DNA from: Candidatus Cryptobacteroides excrementavium
GTDB taxonomy: Bacteria > Bacteroidota > Bacteroidia > Bacteroidales > UBA932
Direction of reading: 5' to 3'
DNA length: 35,254 nucleotides
Assembly (NCBI GenBank): GCA_017695025.1
Contig: JADILX010000078.1
Location: 1 to 35,254 of the forward strand
In this document: in pieces, positions 1 to 8,407 of the stretch
Layout of the letters: each line of letters starts with the position of its first letter
Numbering within the stretch: position 1 is the first letter of the stretch
Notes under the pieces: generated by a model
Seen by the model: the letters and a program-made list of their open reading frames with translations, nothing else
Databases searched by the model: none
Told to the model about the DNA's origin: nothing
Program-made: the position numbers and the translations under genes

Positions 1-320
1 GCCCTGAGATATATGCAGATTGTCATGTCATGGATGAGTGCGGCATTTTCAGGGGAGACAAGCGTGCCGCCTCCCAGGGCCAGCACAAGCCCGTTGTCCC
101 GCCTGCATCCATGGGACAGTATCTCTGCAAGGCATTCCTTTTCTATCTGTCTGAATCCTGCTTCTCCTGCCCCGGAAAATATCTCCGGGATACTCTTTCC
201 GGTATGCTGTTCTATATATGTGTCCAGGTCGATGAATTCCCGTCCAAGAAGCCTGGCGAGTTCCTTGCCTGCGGATGTTTTCCCGCAGCCCATAAATCCT
301 GACAAGGATATGGTCTTCAT
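1..320 (-). CDS. aroK: Shikimate kinase (3' part missing at window edge)
   Basis: Reverse-strand reading from ATG at 320: [38 protein letters not shown]...; Walker A GxxGxGKT and DxD typical of shikimate kinase; frame stays open to base 1. Confidence 0.85.
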   Translation of the reverse strand, partial: [106 protein letters not shown]

Positions 321-336
321 GTCTGTGCCTTGGTCT

Positions 337-3162
337 TCAGAACAGTGTGAACTGGATGTCTTCTTCAGGTTCTTTACCGCCCTTGTCTCCGGAATCCTGA
401 CTTGTGAAGTCATGACCTGTGGAATTTTGACTTGTGGAGTCCAGACCTGAGGCGGCATCCTGCCCTGCGGACTCTTGTCCTGCCTGCACCGGGGCTTCTT
501 CTGCTGTCGCCTGCACCGGGGCTTCCTCTGCAGTCTCCGGGGAAGGGACGTCTTTGACAAGCGGCTCGACAAATCCGGCAGACTCCACTTCATACTGGCT
601 GACTTTCTTGCCTTTTGCCTGAAGTCCTTTTTTGCCTATGAATTCCTCGACATCGATTTTTTCTGCCTCCCTATGGGCATGTTTTCCTCCGAATGTCACT
701 TCCATCTGAGGGTGCATGTCTCCTGAGAGGGCCACAAGGTATGAACCTTTTGTATCTGATATGAATGTCTGCGGTGTGTTGTCCCTTGATTCGAATGAGA
801 AGCGTTTGACATAGAAACATTTCTGTGCACCGTCATAATATATGGCGGAGAATGTCTTGTCCTGCACGAATTTCTCTATCGACAGTATATCGCCCTGATA
901 CCTGTTGCTCAGGTCAAATGAAGTCGTGTAGTATGTGCCGTCCCTGAATATCGCAAGGATCTGGTCTCCTGAATTGAACTGCCCGAGATATTTCCCCCGG
1001 CCGTCCTCATTCAGCCTGTTTATGTCTTCGTCAAACCACAGGTCCTTGCCGCCTATTGTCGATACTCCTTTTGATTTGAGAGTTATTTTCCTGATGGCGT
1101 TCTTGGACACGAGGTTTCCTCTTGAGGCCCGCCCTTTTATAAGCAGTTTCGAGAAATCGTATTCCTCACTGCTTTTCTTGAGTTTGGGCTTGGGCACGAA
1201 GTTGATTCTGACTGTTTCAGCCTCGCCGTCAGGATTGGCGGTGAACCAGAGCAGGACAGAACCCGGTGTCCCCTGGGTCACATCATATTCCTTGTCCCTT
1301 GTGATACTTGTCACGGCGAATCTCTTTGCGTAACTGACAGGGCTTTTCCCCTCCCTGTATATGGCGTTGTAGATGGTTCTTGTGTCGTTCCTGTCAAATA
1401 CTCCGACATGTATTATGTCCTTGCCGAGGAAAGCCTTGTTGCTGACTTTCGTCACCATGTATTTCCCGTCCTTGTGGAATACGATGATTTCAGACAGGTC
1501 TGAACAGTCGCAGATATATTCTGCGTTGTCTTCTTTCTTGAGGTTGATGCCCACAAAGCCTTCTGTCATATTGGCGTACAGTTTGGCGTTGTTGTTCACC
1601 ACCCTGGTTGCTTCTATGGACTCGAAATTCACTATCTCTGTCTGCCGCGGATAGGCCTTGCCGTATTTTTTCTTGAGGTTTCTCAGATATGCGGCGGTGA
1701 ATTCCGGGAGATGTGCAAGATGGTTGGATATCTCGTCCATCTCTTCTTCAAGGCTCCGGAGTTTTTCGTCCATGGCCTTGGCATCGAATTTTGAGATTTT
1801 CCTCACAGGCTTCTCGACCAGCCTGTCTATGTCGTCCATGACGATTTCTTTCTGTACAAGGGCCTGATACTCTTTCATCCGGGAGAATACTTCCGCGAGT
1901 TGGGCATCCCATGTGCTGAATGACCTGTCCTCAAGTATCTTGTATACCTGGTTCTCAAAGAATATCTTTTCGAGGGAACTGTAGTGCCATTCCTCAGCCA
2001 GTTCATCGAGCCTGATGCGGAGTTCCCTCCCCAGCAGGTCCATCGTGTGCTTCGTATTGTATCTCAGTATCTCATGGACATCGAGGAACTGCGGCTTGTT
2101 GTCCGCTATCACACAGGCATTTGGAGAAATGGATATCTCGCAGTCAGTGAAGGCATACAGGGCATCGATTGTCTTGTCAGGGGACACGTCATTCGGAAGA
2201 TGGATGACTATCTCCGCCCTGTCGGTTGTCAGGTCATCTATCTTCTTTATCTTTATCTTGCCTTTGTCTTTAGCCTTCAGTATCGATTCGATCAGAAGCC
2301 CGGTAGTCTTGCCGAAAGGAATCTCTGTGATGGCTATCGTGTTCTTGTCTATCTTTTCAATCTTGGCCCGTACTTTTACCGTACCGCCACGTCTGCCCCT
2401 GTTGTATCTGGAGCAGTCAGCAAAGCCTCCGGTAGGGAAGTCCGGATACAGTTCGAATGGCTTGTCCTGCAATATTGCAATGGATGCGTCGATAAGTTCG
2501 TTGAAATTGTGCGGAAGAATCTTCGATGCCAGACCTACTGCTATCCCTTCTGCTCCCTGGGCGAGCAGAAGAGGGAACTTGACAGGCAGTTCTACAGGTT
2601 CCTGGTTCCTGCCGTCATAGGAGTTCATCCATTCTGTGGTCTTGGGGTTGAAAAGGATTTCCTTTGCCAGCCTGCTCAGTTTGGCTTCAATATACCTCGG
2701 TGCTGCATTGGAGTCGCCTGTGAGTATGTTCCCCCAGTTGCCCTGGCAGTCTATGAGCATGTTCTTCTGCCCGAGCTGGACAAGAGCCCCCTCGATGGAG
2801 GCATCTCCATGCGGGTGGAATTTCATGGCTTCACCGATAATCGTTGCCACTTTGATAGGTGCGCCGTCATCTATCCGGTACAATGCATGAAGGATGCGCC
2901 TCTGCACGGGCTTGAGACCGTCTGTCATGTCCGGTACAGCCCTCTGGAGGATAACATATGAAGAATAGTCGAGGAACCATTCCCTGAACATCCCGGAAAG
3001 TTTGTATTTCCTGCTGTTCTCATTGAGCAGCCGGTCATATTTCCCTGACGGGATATTCGTGTCAGGAGCGGCGGGGGCCTCTGCTGCTGGCCCGCTGATG
3101 CTTTCCTGCTGTTCTCCGTCCATTTCCTCTGGCGGAAGCGTCATCTCTTCGTCTCTGTCCAT
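337..3162 (-). CDS. parC: DNA topoisomerase IV subunit A (GyrA/ParC family)
   Basis: ORF 337..3267; contains SYVILQRAVPDMTDGLKPVQRRILHAL, FHPHGDASIEGALVQLGQKN, GNWGNILTGDSNAAPRYIEAKL. Start placed at the internal ATG 3162 (MDRDEEMT...) because the upstream part overlaps the 3' end of era. Confidence 0.9.
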   Translation of the reverse strand: MDRDEEMTLPPEEMDGEQQESISGPAAEAPAAPDTNIPSGKYDRLLNENSRKYKLSGMFREWFLDYSSYVILQRAVPDMTDGLKPVQRRILHALYRIDDGAPIKVATIIGEAMKFHPHGDASIEGALVQLGQKNMLIDCQGNWGNILTGDSNAAPRYIEAKLSRLAKEILFNPKTTEWMNSYDGRNQEPVELPVKFPLLLAQGAEGIAVGLASKILPHNFNELIDASIAILQDKPFELYPDFPTGGFADCSRYNRGRRGGTVKVRAKIEKIDKNTIAITEIPFGKTTGLLIESILKAKDKGKIKIKKIDDLTTDRAEIVIHLPNDVSPDKTIDALYAFTDCEISISPNACVIADNKPQFLDVHEILRYNTKHTMDLLGRELRIRLDELAEEWHYSSLEKIFFENQVYKILEDRSFSTWDAQLAEVFSRMKEYQALVQKEIVMDDIDRLVEKPVRKISKFDAKAMDEKLRSLEEEMDEISNHLAHLPEFTAAYLRNLKKKYGKAYPRQTEIVNFESIEATRVVNNNAKLYANMTEGFVGINLKKEDNAEYICDCSDLSEIIVFHKDGKYMVTKVSNKAFLGKDIIHVGVFDRNDTRTIYNAIYREGKSPVSYAKRFAVTSITRDKEYDVTQGTPGSVLLWFTANPDGEAETVRINFVPKPKLKKSSEEYDFSKLLIKGRASRGNLVSKNAIRKITLKSKGVSTIGGKDLWFDEDINRLNEDGRGKYLGQFNSGDQILAIFRDGTYYTTSFDLSNRYQGDILSIEKFVQDKTFSAIYYDGAQKCFYVKRFSFESRDNTPQTFISDTKGSYLVALSGDMHPQMEVTFGGKHAHREAEKIDVEEFIGKKGLQAKGKKVSQYEVESAGFVEPLVKDVPSPETAEEAPVQATAEEAPVQAGQESAGQDAASGLDSTSQNSTGHDFTSQDSGDKGGKEPEEDIQFTLF

Positions 3163-3199
3163 TGCGTGCAGTTTATCTGTTAACCTTTCCTTTCCCGGT

Positions 3200-4096
3200 T
3201 CAGAACTCGTACCCGAATCTTCTGAGTTCCTTCTTGTTTTCTCTCCAGTCAGGATCCACTTTGACAAATATCTTGAGGAATACCTTCTTCTGGAAAAAGT
3301 CCTCCATGTCCAGCCGTGCTGCCGTACCGACCTTTTTCAGGGCAAGTCCGCCTTTGCCGATGATGATGCCTTTCTGTGAGTCGCGCATCACATATATGAC
3401 GGCACTGATGTCGTATCTTTCGCGTCCTTCCTTGAATTCCTCTATCTCCACCTCGCAACTGTACGGTATTTCCTGGCTGTAGTTGAGCAGTATCTTCTCC
3501 CTGATTATCTCCGATGCGAAAAATCTCAGGTTCTTGTCAGTGAATACATCCTTGTCATACCATGCCGGTGCTTCAGGAAGGTGCTCGAGGACTGTCTCGA
3601 AAATGTTGTCGAGGTTGAATTTCTCCTTGGCGGATGCCGGGAATATGTCAGCCCCGGGTAACTGTGCCTCCCACCATGAAAGAAGGCCGGACACATGCTC
3701 CTGTGTGCTTATGTCGATTTTGTTGATCACGACGATTACCGGACATTCGACTTTCTGCAGTTTTTCTATGTATTCTGCATTCTTGTCCTGTTTTTCGATG
3801 ACATCGGTCACATACAGGATGATGTCTGCGTCCCCGATGGCCGTGTCCACGAAATTCATCATGCTCTGCTGGAGCCTGTAGTTCGGCTTCAGTATTCCCG
3901 GGGTGTCGGAGTAGACTATCTGCCAGTCTTCCCCGTTCACTATACCCATTATCCTGTGCCTTGTGGTCTGTGCCTTTGATGTGACAATCGAAAGCCTTTC
4001 CCCTACAAGTGCATTCATGAGCGTGGATTTGCCGACATTCGGGTTCCCGATGATGTTGACAAATCCAGCCCTGTGTTTCTTATGATGTTCTGACAT
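3200..4096 (-). CDS. era: GTPase Era
   Basis: GNPNVGKSTLMNALVGERLSIVTSKAQTTRHRIMGI, DTPGIL, NKID, C-terminal KH domain with IIGKGG. Confidence 0.96.
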   Translation of the reverse strand: MSEHHKKHRAGFVNIIGNPNVGKSTLMNALVGERLSIVTSKAQTTRHRIMGIVNGEDWQIVYSDTPGILKPNYRLQQSMMNFVDTAIGDADIILYVTDVIEKQDKNAEYIEKLQKVECPVIVVINKIDISTQEHVSGLLSWWEAQLPGADIFPASAKEKFNLDNIFETVLEHLPEAPAWYDKDVFTDKNLRFFASEIIREKILLNYSQEIPYSCEVEIEEFKEGRERYDISAVIYVMRDSQKGIIIGKGGLALKKVGTAARLDMEDFFQKKVFLKIFVKVDPDWRENKKELRRFGYEF

Positions 4097-4118
4097 ATTG
4101 CTGACGGTATCCGGGTTG

Positions 4119-5357
4119 TTAATTGTAGGCTCCTATCTTCAATATGTTCTCCTCTCCCTGTGTGAGGAATCTCCACTGGCCTCTCTTGAGTCCTTTCTTG
4201 GTGAGTCCGGCAAAATAGACCCTGTCGAGGCCGCGCACCTCATAGCCGAGAGACTCGAAGATTCTCCTGACAATCCGGTTCTTTCCGGAATGTATCTCGA
4301 TGCCTATCTTCTTGTGGTTGTCATCCTCCACGTATTCAAGTTCATCTGCCGCTATCTCTCCGTCAGAAAGAAGGACTCCGCTCTTGATTTTGTCATAGTC
4401 CTCCTGCGTCAGGTCTTTGTCGAGGGTCACCTGATATATCTTCTTCTTGTCATATGAAGGGTGAGTCAGTTTTTCTGCTATCTCGCCGTCATTGGTGAAC
4501 ATGAGGACCCCTGTGGTGTACTTGTCGAGCCTTCCTACAGGGAATACGCGGGCCTTGCATCCTTTGAGAAGATCCATCACGGTCTTTTCGGCATGCGGGT
4601 CGCTTGCTGTGGTCACATAGCCTTTCGGCTTGTTCATCACCACATACACTTTTTCTTCCCCCTTCAGCCTTTCGCCATTGAATCTGACATCATCATTGTA
4701 TATGTTGACCTTGGTCCCGAGTTCTGTGACTACCTCTCCGTTCACGGTCACCACTCCTGCCTGGATATAATTGTCAGCCTCTCTTCTGGAGCATATCCCG
4801 GAGTTGGCGATGAACTTGTTGAGCCTTACCTCTTCCTTTACCGGTATGTTTATGCTGTCATTGTCTGAGTATGATGACTCGTCCTGGATCCGTTTTCTGC
4901 TGAGCATCCTGCTTATACCGTTTTCAACAGGGATTCTCGGCTTTCTCGGCTCTGCAAACCTTCTTTCAGGTCTCTCCGGGCGTGTCCTTGTGCCTCCGGC
5001 CGGTCTTCTGTTCCCGTAGTGATGTCCTCCGTCCTCGAATCTCCTTCTCTCTCCGTAGCCGGATCCGCGTCTTTCTCCGGATTCGTTTCTTGCATAGGAC
5101 GGTCTTGCGCTGCCTGCGGAGACATTTCTCAGTTCCCCGTCTTTCCCTCTGATGACTCTCGGTCTGCGTCTCGGTGCTGCAGGGGAAGCCTCATCTGTGC
5201 CATATCCGTCATGGCGAGGCCTTCTGTAATCCCTTGAATAGCCGTCTGAAAATCTGCTGTTCCTTCCGCCGGAAAAGTTCCTTTCCTGGTTTCTTCTGCC
5301 GTAATCGCTACGGCCTTCTGTTCTGCGGTCATTGCCGCCTCTTCTGTAGTTTTCCAT
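4119..5357 (-). CDS. rluB: RluB/RsuA-family rRNA pseudouridine synthase with long basic Arg/Gly-rich N-terminal extension
   Basis: C-terminal half: S4 domain (VRLNKFIANSGICSRREADNYIQAGVVTVNG) and synthase motif PVGRLDKYTTGVLMFTNDG. ORF starts at 5390; the internal ATG 5357 (MENYRRGG...) is preferred because a perfect inverted repeat lies between the two. Confidence 0.88.
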   Translation of the reverse strand: MENYRRGGNDRRTEGRSDYGRRNQERNFSGGRNSRFSDGYSRDYRRPRHDGYGTDEASPAAPRRRPRVIRGKDGELRNVSAGSARPSYARNESGERRGSGYGERRRFEDGGHHYGNRRPAGGTRTRPERPERRFAEPRKPRIPVENGISRMLSRKRIQDESSYSDNDSINIPVKEEVRLNKFIANSGICSRREADNYIQAGVVTVNGEVVTELGTKVNIYNDDVRFNGERLKGEEKVYVVMNKPKGYVTTASDPHAEKTVMDLLKGCKARVFPVGRLDKYTTGVLMFTNDGEIAEKLTHPSYDKKKIYQVTLDKDLTQEDYDKIKSGVLLSDGEIAADELEYVEDDNHKKIGIEIHSGKNRIVRRIFESLGYEVRGLDRVYFAGLTKKGLKRGQWRFLTQGEENILKIGAYN

Positions 5358-5423
5358 CTTTTTGTCACGGATGTCCTTTCTGCAGGACATCCTGGTTTTA
5401 AAGTAATGAATAATAATACACTA

Positions 5424-5450
5424 TAAAATATGGCTCACGCCATTATATTT
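5424..5450 (-). terminator. Weak candidate terminator/hairpin downstream of tonB
   Basis: On the minus strand ATGGC-GTGA-GCCAT (5430-5443) followed by ATTTTATAG, with A/T flanks that can pair further with a bulge; just after the tonB stop. Confidence 0.35.
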
Positions 5451-5461
5451 GTTCTTCCATG

Positions 5462-6247
5462 TCATTCAAGGTTGAAAACATATGTGATGGTCCCTTTCTG
5501 GAGTTCCTTTGCATCCTGCTTCACATTGAATCTCGCCTTGAGTGCAACTTTCCTGGCTGCCTCCCACAGTGTCCTGTCGGTTACTGTCGTCCCGTCTGCT
5601 CCGGGATTGGCGCTTACCACTGTCCCGTTTCTGTCCACGAATATCTCCACAACGACTATTCCGGATTGCTGGACATTGTATTCCGGTTCAGCCAGTGTCC
5701 CGAGCACCGTCCTTCCTTCGAGACGGGCATTAGGCTCCCCTTTCGTCTCTCCTGTGGCGGTATTGCCGGATGCATGTCCGGCTTTCAGCGCATCCGAGAC
5801 TTTCGCTGCTGTCTGTGCTGCAAGCGTATCTTTCCGGGTCTTGTTGTCGGCCGCATGGAACAATGCCCTCTTGTCTATCTCCTTTTTTCTTGGCGGCTCC
5901 TTTATCTCCACGTCACCGAAATCATCCACAGTGGCTTCCTTTGCCTCATTGAGCCTTGTCCCCTCGTTCTGTGCCTGGGACTGCTGGATGAGTTCGATAT
6001 CTTTGGCCGGGTCTGCATCAGCAGAGCGTGGTTCGCTGCCGTTCCGTATCTGCTGCGGGATCTCGGCCTCGTATTCAGAAAAGTCCAGGAGCAGGGACTC
6101 CTCTTCAGGCGGCGGGTAGATATATTTCATGCCGGAAGTGGTCCCGACTGCAACAAATGTCAGGTTGACGGCCAGTGTGGCCATAATCCCTATCATCCGT
6201 GCTGTCTTTTCCTGTCTTGCCCGTTCCTTTCTGTATTGCTGCTCCAT
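5462..6247 (-). CDS. tonB: Energy transducer TonB / TonB-like protein
   Basis: N-terminal TM (MIGIMATLAVNLTFVAVGTT), variable middle, C-terminal TonB-like domain GIVVVEIFVDRNGTVVSANPGADGTTVTDRTLWEAARKVALKARF; follows exbB and exbD. Confidence 0.8.
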   Translation of the reverse strand: MEQQYRKERARQEKTARMIGIMATLAVNLTFVAVGTTSGMKYIYPPPEEESLLLDFSEYEAEIPQQIRNGSEPRSADADPAKDIELIQQSQAQNEGTRLNEAKEATVDDFGDVEIKEPPRKKEIDKRALFHAADNKTRKDTLAAQTAAKVSDALKAGHASGNTATGETKGEPNARLEGRTVLGTLAEPEYNVQQSGIVVVEIFVDRNGTVVSANPGADGTTVTDRTLWEAARKVALKARFNVKQDAKELQKGTITYVFNLE

Positions 6248-6286
6248 TGTTCCGGCTCAAACTTTTGGGCTTGCTCCCTGTCCTTC

Positions 6287-6700
6287 CTATTCGGGCCGGG
6301 TAGCCATTATTACCTTATAATGATTTCTTTTCGCAATATTCATTATCTCCACCACTTCCTTGATCGGGACGGTTTCATCGGCATATATCGAAAACGTCGG
6401 GTCCGGCTCATTCTGCAGCAGTTCCACGATGTCATCTTCTATTTCCCTGAACGGGACCGGTGCCTGGTCCCCGTTGATATGGTAGGTGAAAGTATCCGTA
6501 TCAAGATGGTGCTTTATCGATACGCTCACTGTTGCCTTTGCCGCTACCTGTCCCGTGCTTTTCGGGAGCAGAAGTTTCAGGGCATTCGGGTTGACGAGTG
6601 TGGATGTCACAAGAAAAAATATGAGCAGAAGGAAGACGATGTCTGTCATTGACGACATCGAGAAATTGGGTTCTGCCTTTGTTGTCCTTTTTAAAGCCAT
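6287..6700 (-). CDS. exbD: Biopolymer transport protein ExbD/TolR
   Basis: PNFSMSSMTDIVFLLLIFFLVTSTLV single TM with conserved Asp, 137 aa. Confidence 0.92.
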   Translation of the reverse strand: MALKRTTKAEPNFSMSSMTDIVFLLLIFFLVTSTLVNPNALKLLLPKSTGQVAAKATVSVSIKHHLDTDTFTYHINGDQAPVPFREIEDDIVELLQNEPDPTFSIYADETVPIKEVVEIMNIAKRNHYKVIMATRPE

Positions 6701-6736
6701 CTTTTGGTCTGTCTGTCCGGTCTTGCCGGGTCGTGA

Positions 6737-7462
6737 CTATAATTCTTTCCCTTCTGCGTCCCCTCCTTCCTCTGCAGGTTCGTGCAGCAGATCCATGAAG
6801 TCAATGATGGTGCTCTCCATCTTGAAGACAAGGTCGGATATGTTGGAAGTAAGGTAGTTGTATCCGAAATATGCTATGATGCCCACGATGAGTCCGCCGA
6901 CCGTTGTCACCATGGCCACATATATTCCTCCCGAAAGGAGGGTTATGTCAATGTTATTCCCGGCCTGGGCCATATTGAAGAATGCCTGTACCATTCCCAT
7001 GACTGTCCCGAGAAAGCCTATCATTGGTGCGCCTCCGGCAACTGTAGCAAGTATCGGAAGCCCTTTCTCGAGTCTGGCAACCTCCACGTTGCCCATGTTT
7101 TCCACAGCCGTCTGTATGTCTGAAAGCGGACGTCCGATGCGTTCAATCCCTTTTTCTACCAGTCTTGCCACAGGCGAGTCGTATTTCTGGCAGAGCGATA
7201 CGGCCGACTTGATTTTCCCTTCATGGATGAAGTCATGTATGTCGTTCATGAAGTTCCTGTCGATTTTCCCGGCCTTCCGTATCATCCACCATTTTTTCCC
7301 GAAAATGTATATGGCGACGAACGAGAGGGCAAGCAGTACCCACATGAGCGCCCCTCCCTTGAGGAACAGGTCGAAGAAAGACAGTGTCATTTCCTGCTGC
7401 TGAGGTATGGACTCAACCGGTACCGCGGCATCAAGTCCGGATTGTAAAAGATTGAAAAGCAT
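6737..7462 (-). CDS. exbB: MotA/TolQ/ExbB proton channel family protein
   Basis: Three TM segments; VEKGLPILATVAGGAPMIGFLGTVMGMVQAFFNMAQ and GGIYVAMVTTVGGLIVGIIAYFGYNYL. Start placed at ATG 7462 (MLFNLLQSG...), since the ORF-track start at 7489 is a TTG inside a -7 element. Confidence 0.92.
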   Translation of the reverse strand: MLFNLLQSGLDAAVPVESIPQQQEMTLSFFDLFLKGGALMWVLLALSFVAIYIFGKKWWMIRKAGKIDRNFMNDIHDFIHEGKIKSAVSLCQKYDSPVARLVEKGIERIGRPLSDIQTAVENMGNVEVARLEKGLPILATVAGGAPMIGFLGTVMGMVQAFFNMAQAGNNIDITLLSGGIYVAMVTTVGGLIVGIIAYFGYNYLTSNISDLVFKMESTIIDFMDLLHEPAEEGGDAEGKEL

Positions 7463-7486
7463 TTTGTCCGTAAATTTTAGAAACTG

Positions 7487-7494
7487 CAAAGATA
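7487..7494 (-). promoter_or_regulatory. Bacteroidota -7 element for exbB-exbD-tonB
   Basis: Minus-strand TATCTTTG matches TAnnTTTG, about 25 nt upstream of ATG 7462, in the truA-exbB gap; no clear -33 element seen. Confidence 0.5.
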
Positions 7495-7508
7495 TTAATT
7501 TTTTTTAT

Positions 7509-8297
7509 TTATTTATCGGCCGGATATTCCACTTTGTCAAGGAAAAGGGCATTGCCCGGGACCGATTCTCCGGCGTCCTGGCGTGTCCCGTCTTCAACAA
7601 GGCTTCTGACCCATTCCGGCTCGTGCCGCCCGCGTCCTATATCAACAAGTGTGCCTACAATCGCCCGGACCATGTTTCTCAGGAATCTGTCGGCCCGGAT
7701 CGTGAATACGAGGAAATCGCCTTCTTCATGGTCATAGCCCATCATGGATACGTGTGGAGGTATCCAGTATTCCCACGAGGCGGCAGTGATATTGCATATC
7801 GATGTGAGGTTGTTGCCTCCTGTCTTCTCAAAGCAGCGGAAGTCATGTCTGCCGATGAGGTACCGGGCGGCAATGTTCATTTTACTGATGTCGAGCGGGT
7901 ATCTGCAATACCATGAGAAATTGTCCATGAAAGGGTCTTTTTTCCGGTGCAGAAAATATCTGTATTCTCTTGAAACTGCTGAAAAACGGGCGTGGAAATC
8001 GTCCTGTACAGGCCTTGCCTCATGTATGGCTATCCCTTTAGGCAAGATGGCATTTATTTTGTAGATAAAATGCGCCGGTTCAGGGACAGGCTTCCGGTCC
8101 GGCATTTCAAAATGGGCAATGCAGTTCACGGCATTTACGCCGGAATCTGTGCGCCCGGCTCCGGTGACGGTGATTTCTTCCCCGAGGAAGAGTGAGAGCG
8201 CCCTTTCTATCTCACCCTGGACAGAGCGGGCTTCCCTCTGTCGCTGCCAGCCGAAGAACCCTGCTCCGCTGTAGGAAAACCTTATGATGTACCGCAT
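7509..8297 (-). CDS. truA: tRNA pseudouridine(38-40) synthase TruA
   Basis: MRYIIRFSYSGAGFFGWQRQ..., GAGRTDSGVNAVNCIAHF, FLRNMVRAIVGTLVDIGRG; ATG at 8297 chosen as start. Confidence 0.95.
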   Translation of the reverse strand: MRYIIRFSYSGAGFFGWQRQREARSVQGEIERALSLFLGEEITVTGAGRTDSGVNAVNCIAHFEMPDRKPVPEPAHFIYKINAILPKGIAIHEARPVQDDFHARFSAVSREYRYFLHRKKDPFMDNFSWYCRYPLDISKMNIAARYLIGRHDFRCFEKTGGNNLTSICNITAASWEYWIPPHVSMMGYDHEEGDFLVFTIRADRFLRNMVRAIVGTLVDIGRGRHEPEWVRSLVEDGTRQDAGESVPGNALFLDKVEYPADK

Positions 8298-8378
8298 AGA
8301 GGTCTGAAACAAAAATGTTGGACTTGGGCCTTTCCCCCGGCATGCCGCCGGATGTGAAAGGCGGGATTGAAACAGATG

Positions 8379-8386
8379 CAAAATTA
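8379..8386 (-). promoter_or_regulatory. Candidate -7 element for truA
   Basis: Minus-strand TAATTTTG matches TAnnTTTG, about 80 nt upstream of truA ATG; no convincing -33 element. Confidence 0.35.
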
Positions 8387-8407
8387 TCAAAAAATACAGG
8401 AACTTTT

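Noticed and set aside
1984-2961. 325-aa plus-strand ORF antisense to parC
   Set aside because: Shadow ORF opposite a clear topoisomerase coding sequence; no recognisable domain, Cys/Tyr-rich low-plausibility protein.
5459-6652. 397-aa plus-strand ORF antisense to tonB/exbD
   Set aside because: Covers two genuine minus-strand genes and their gap; composition is typical of antisense translation of GC-biased codons.
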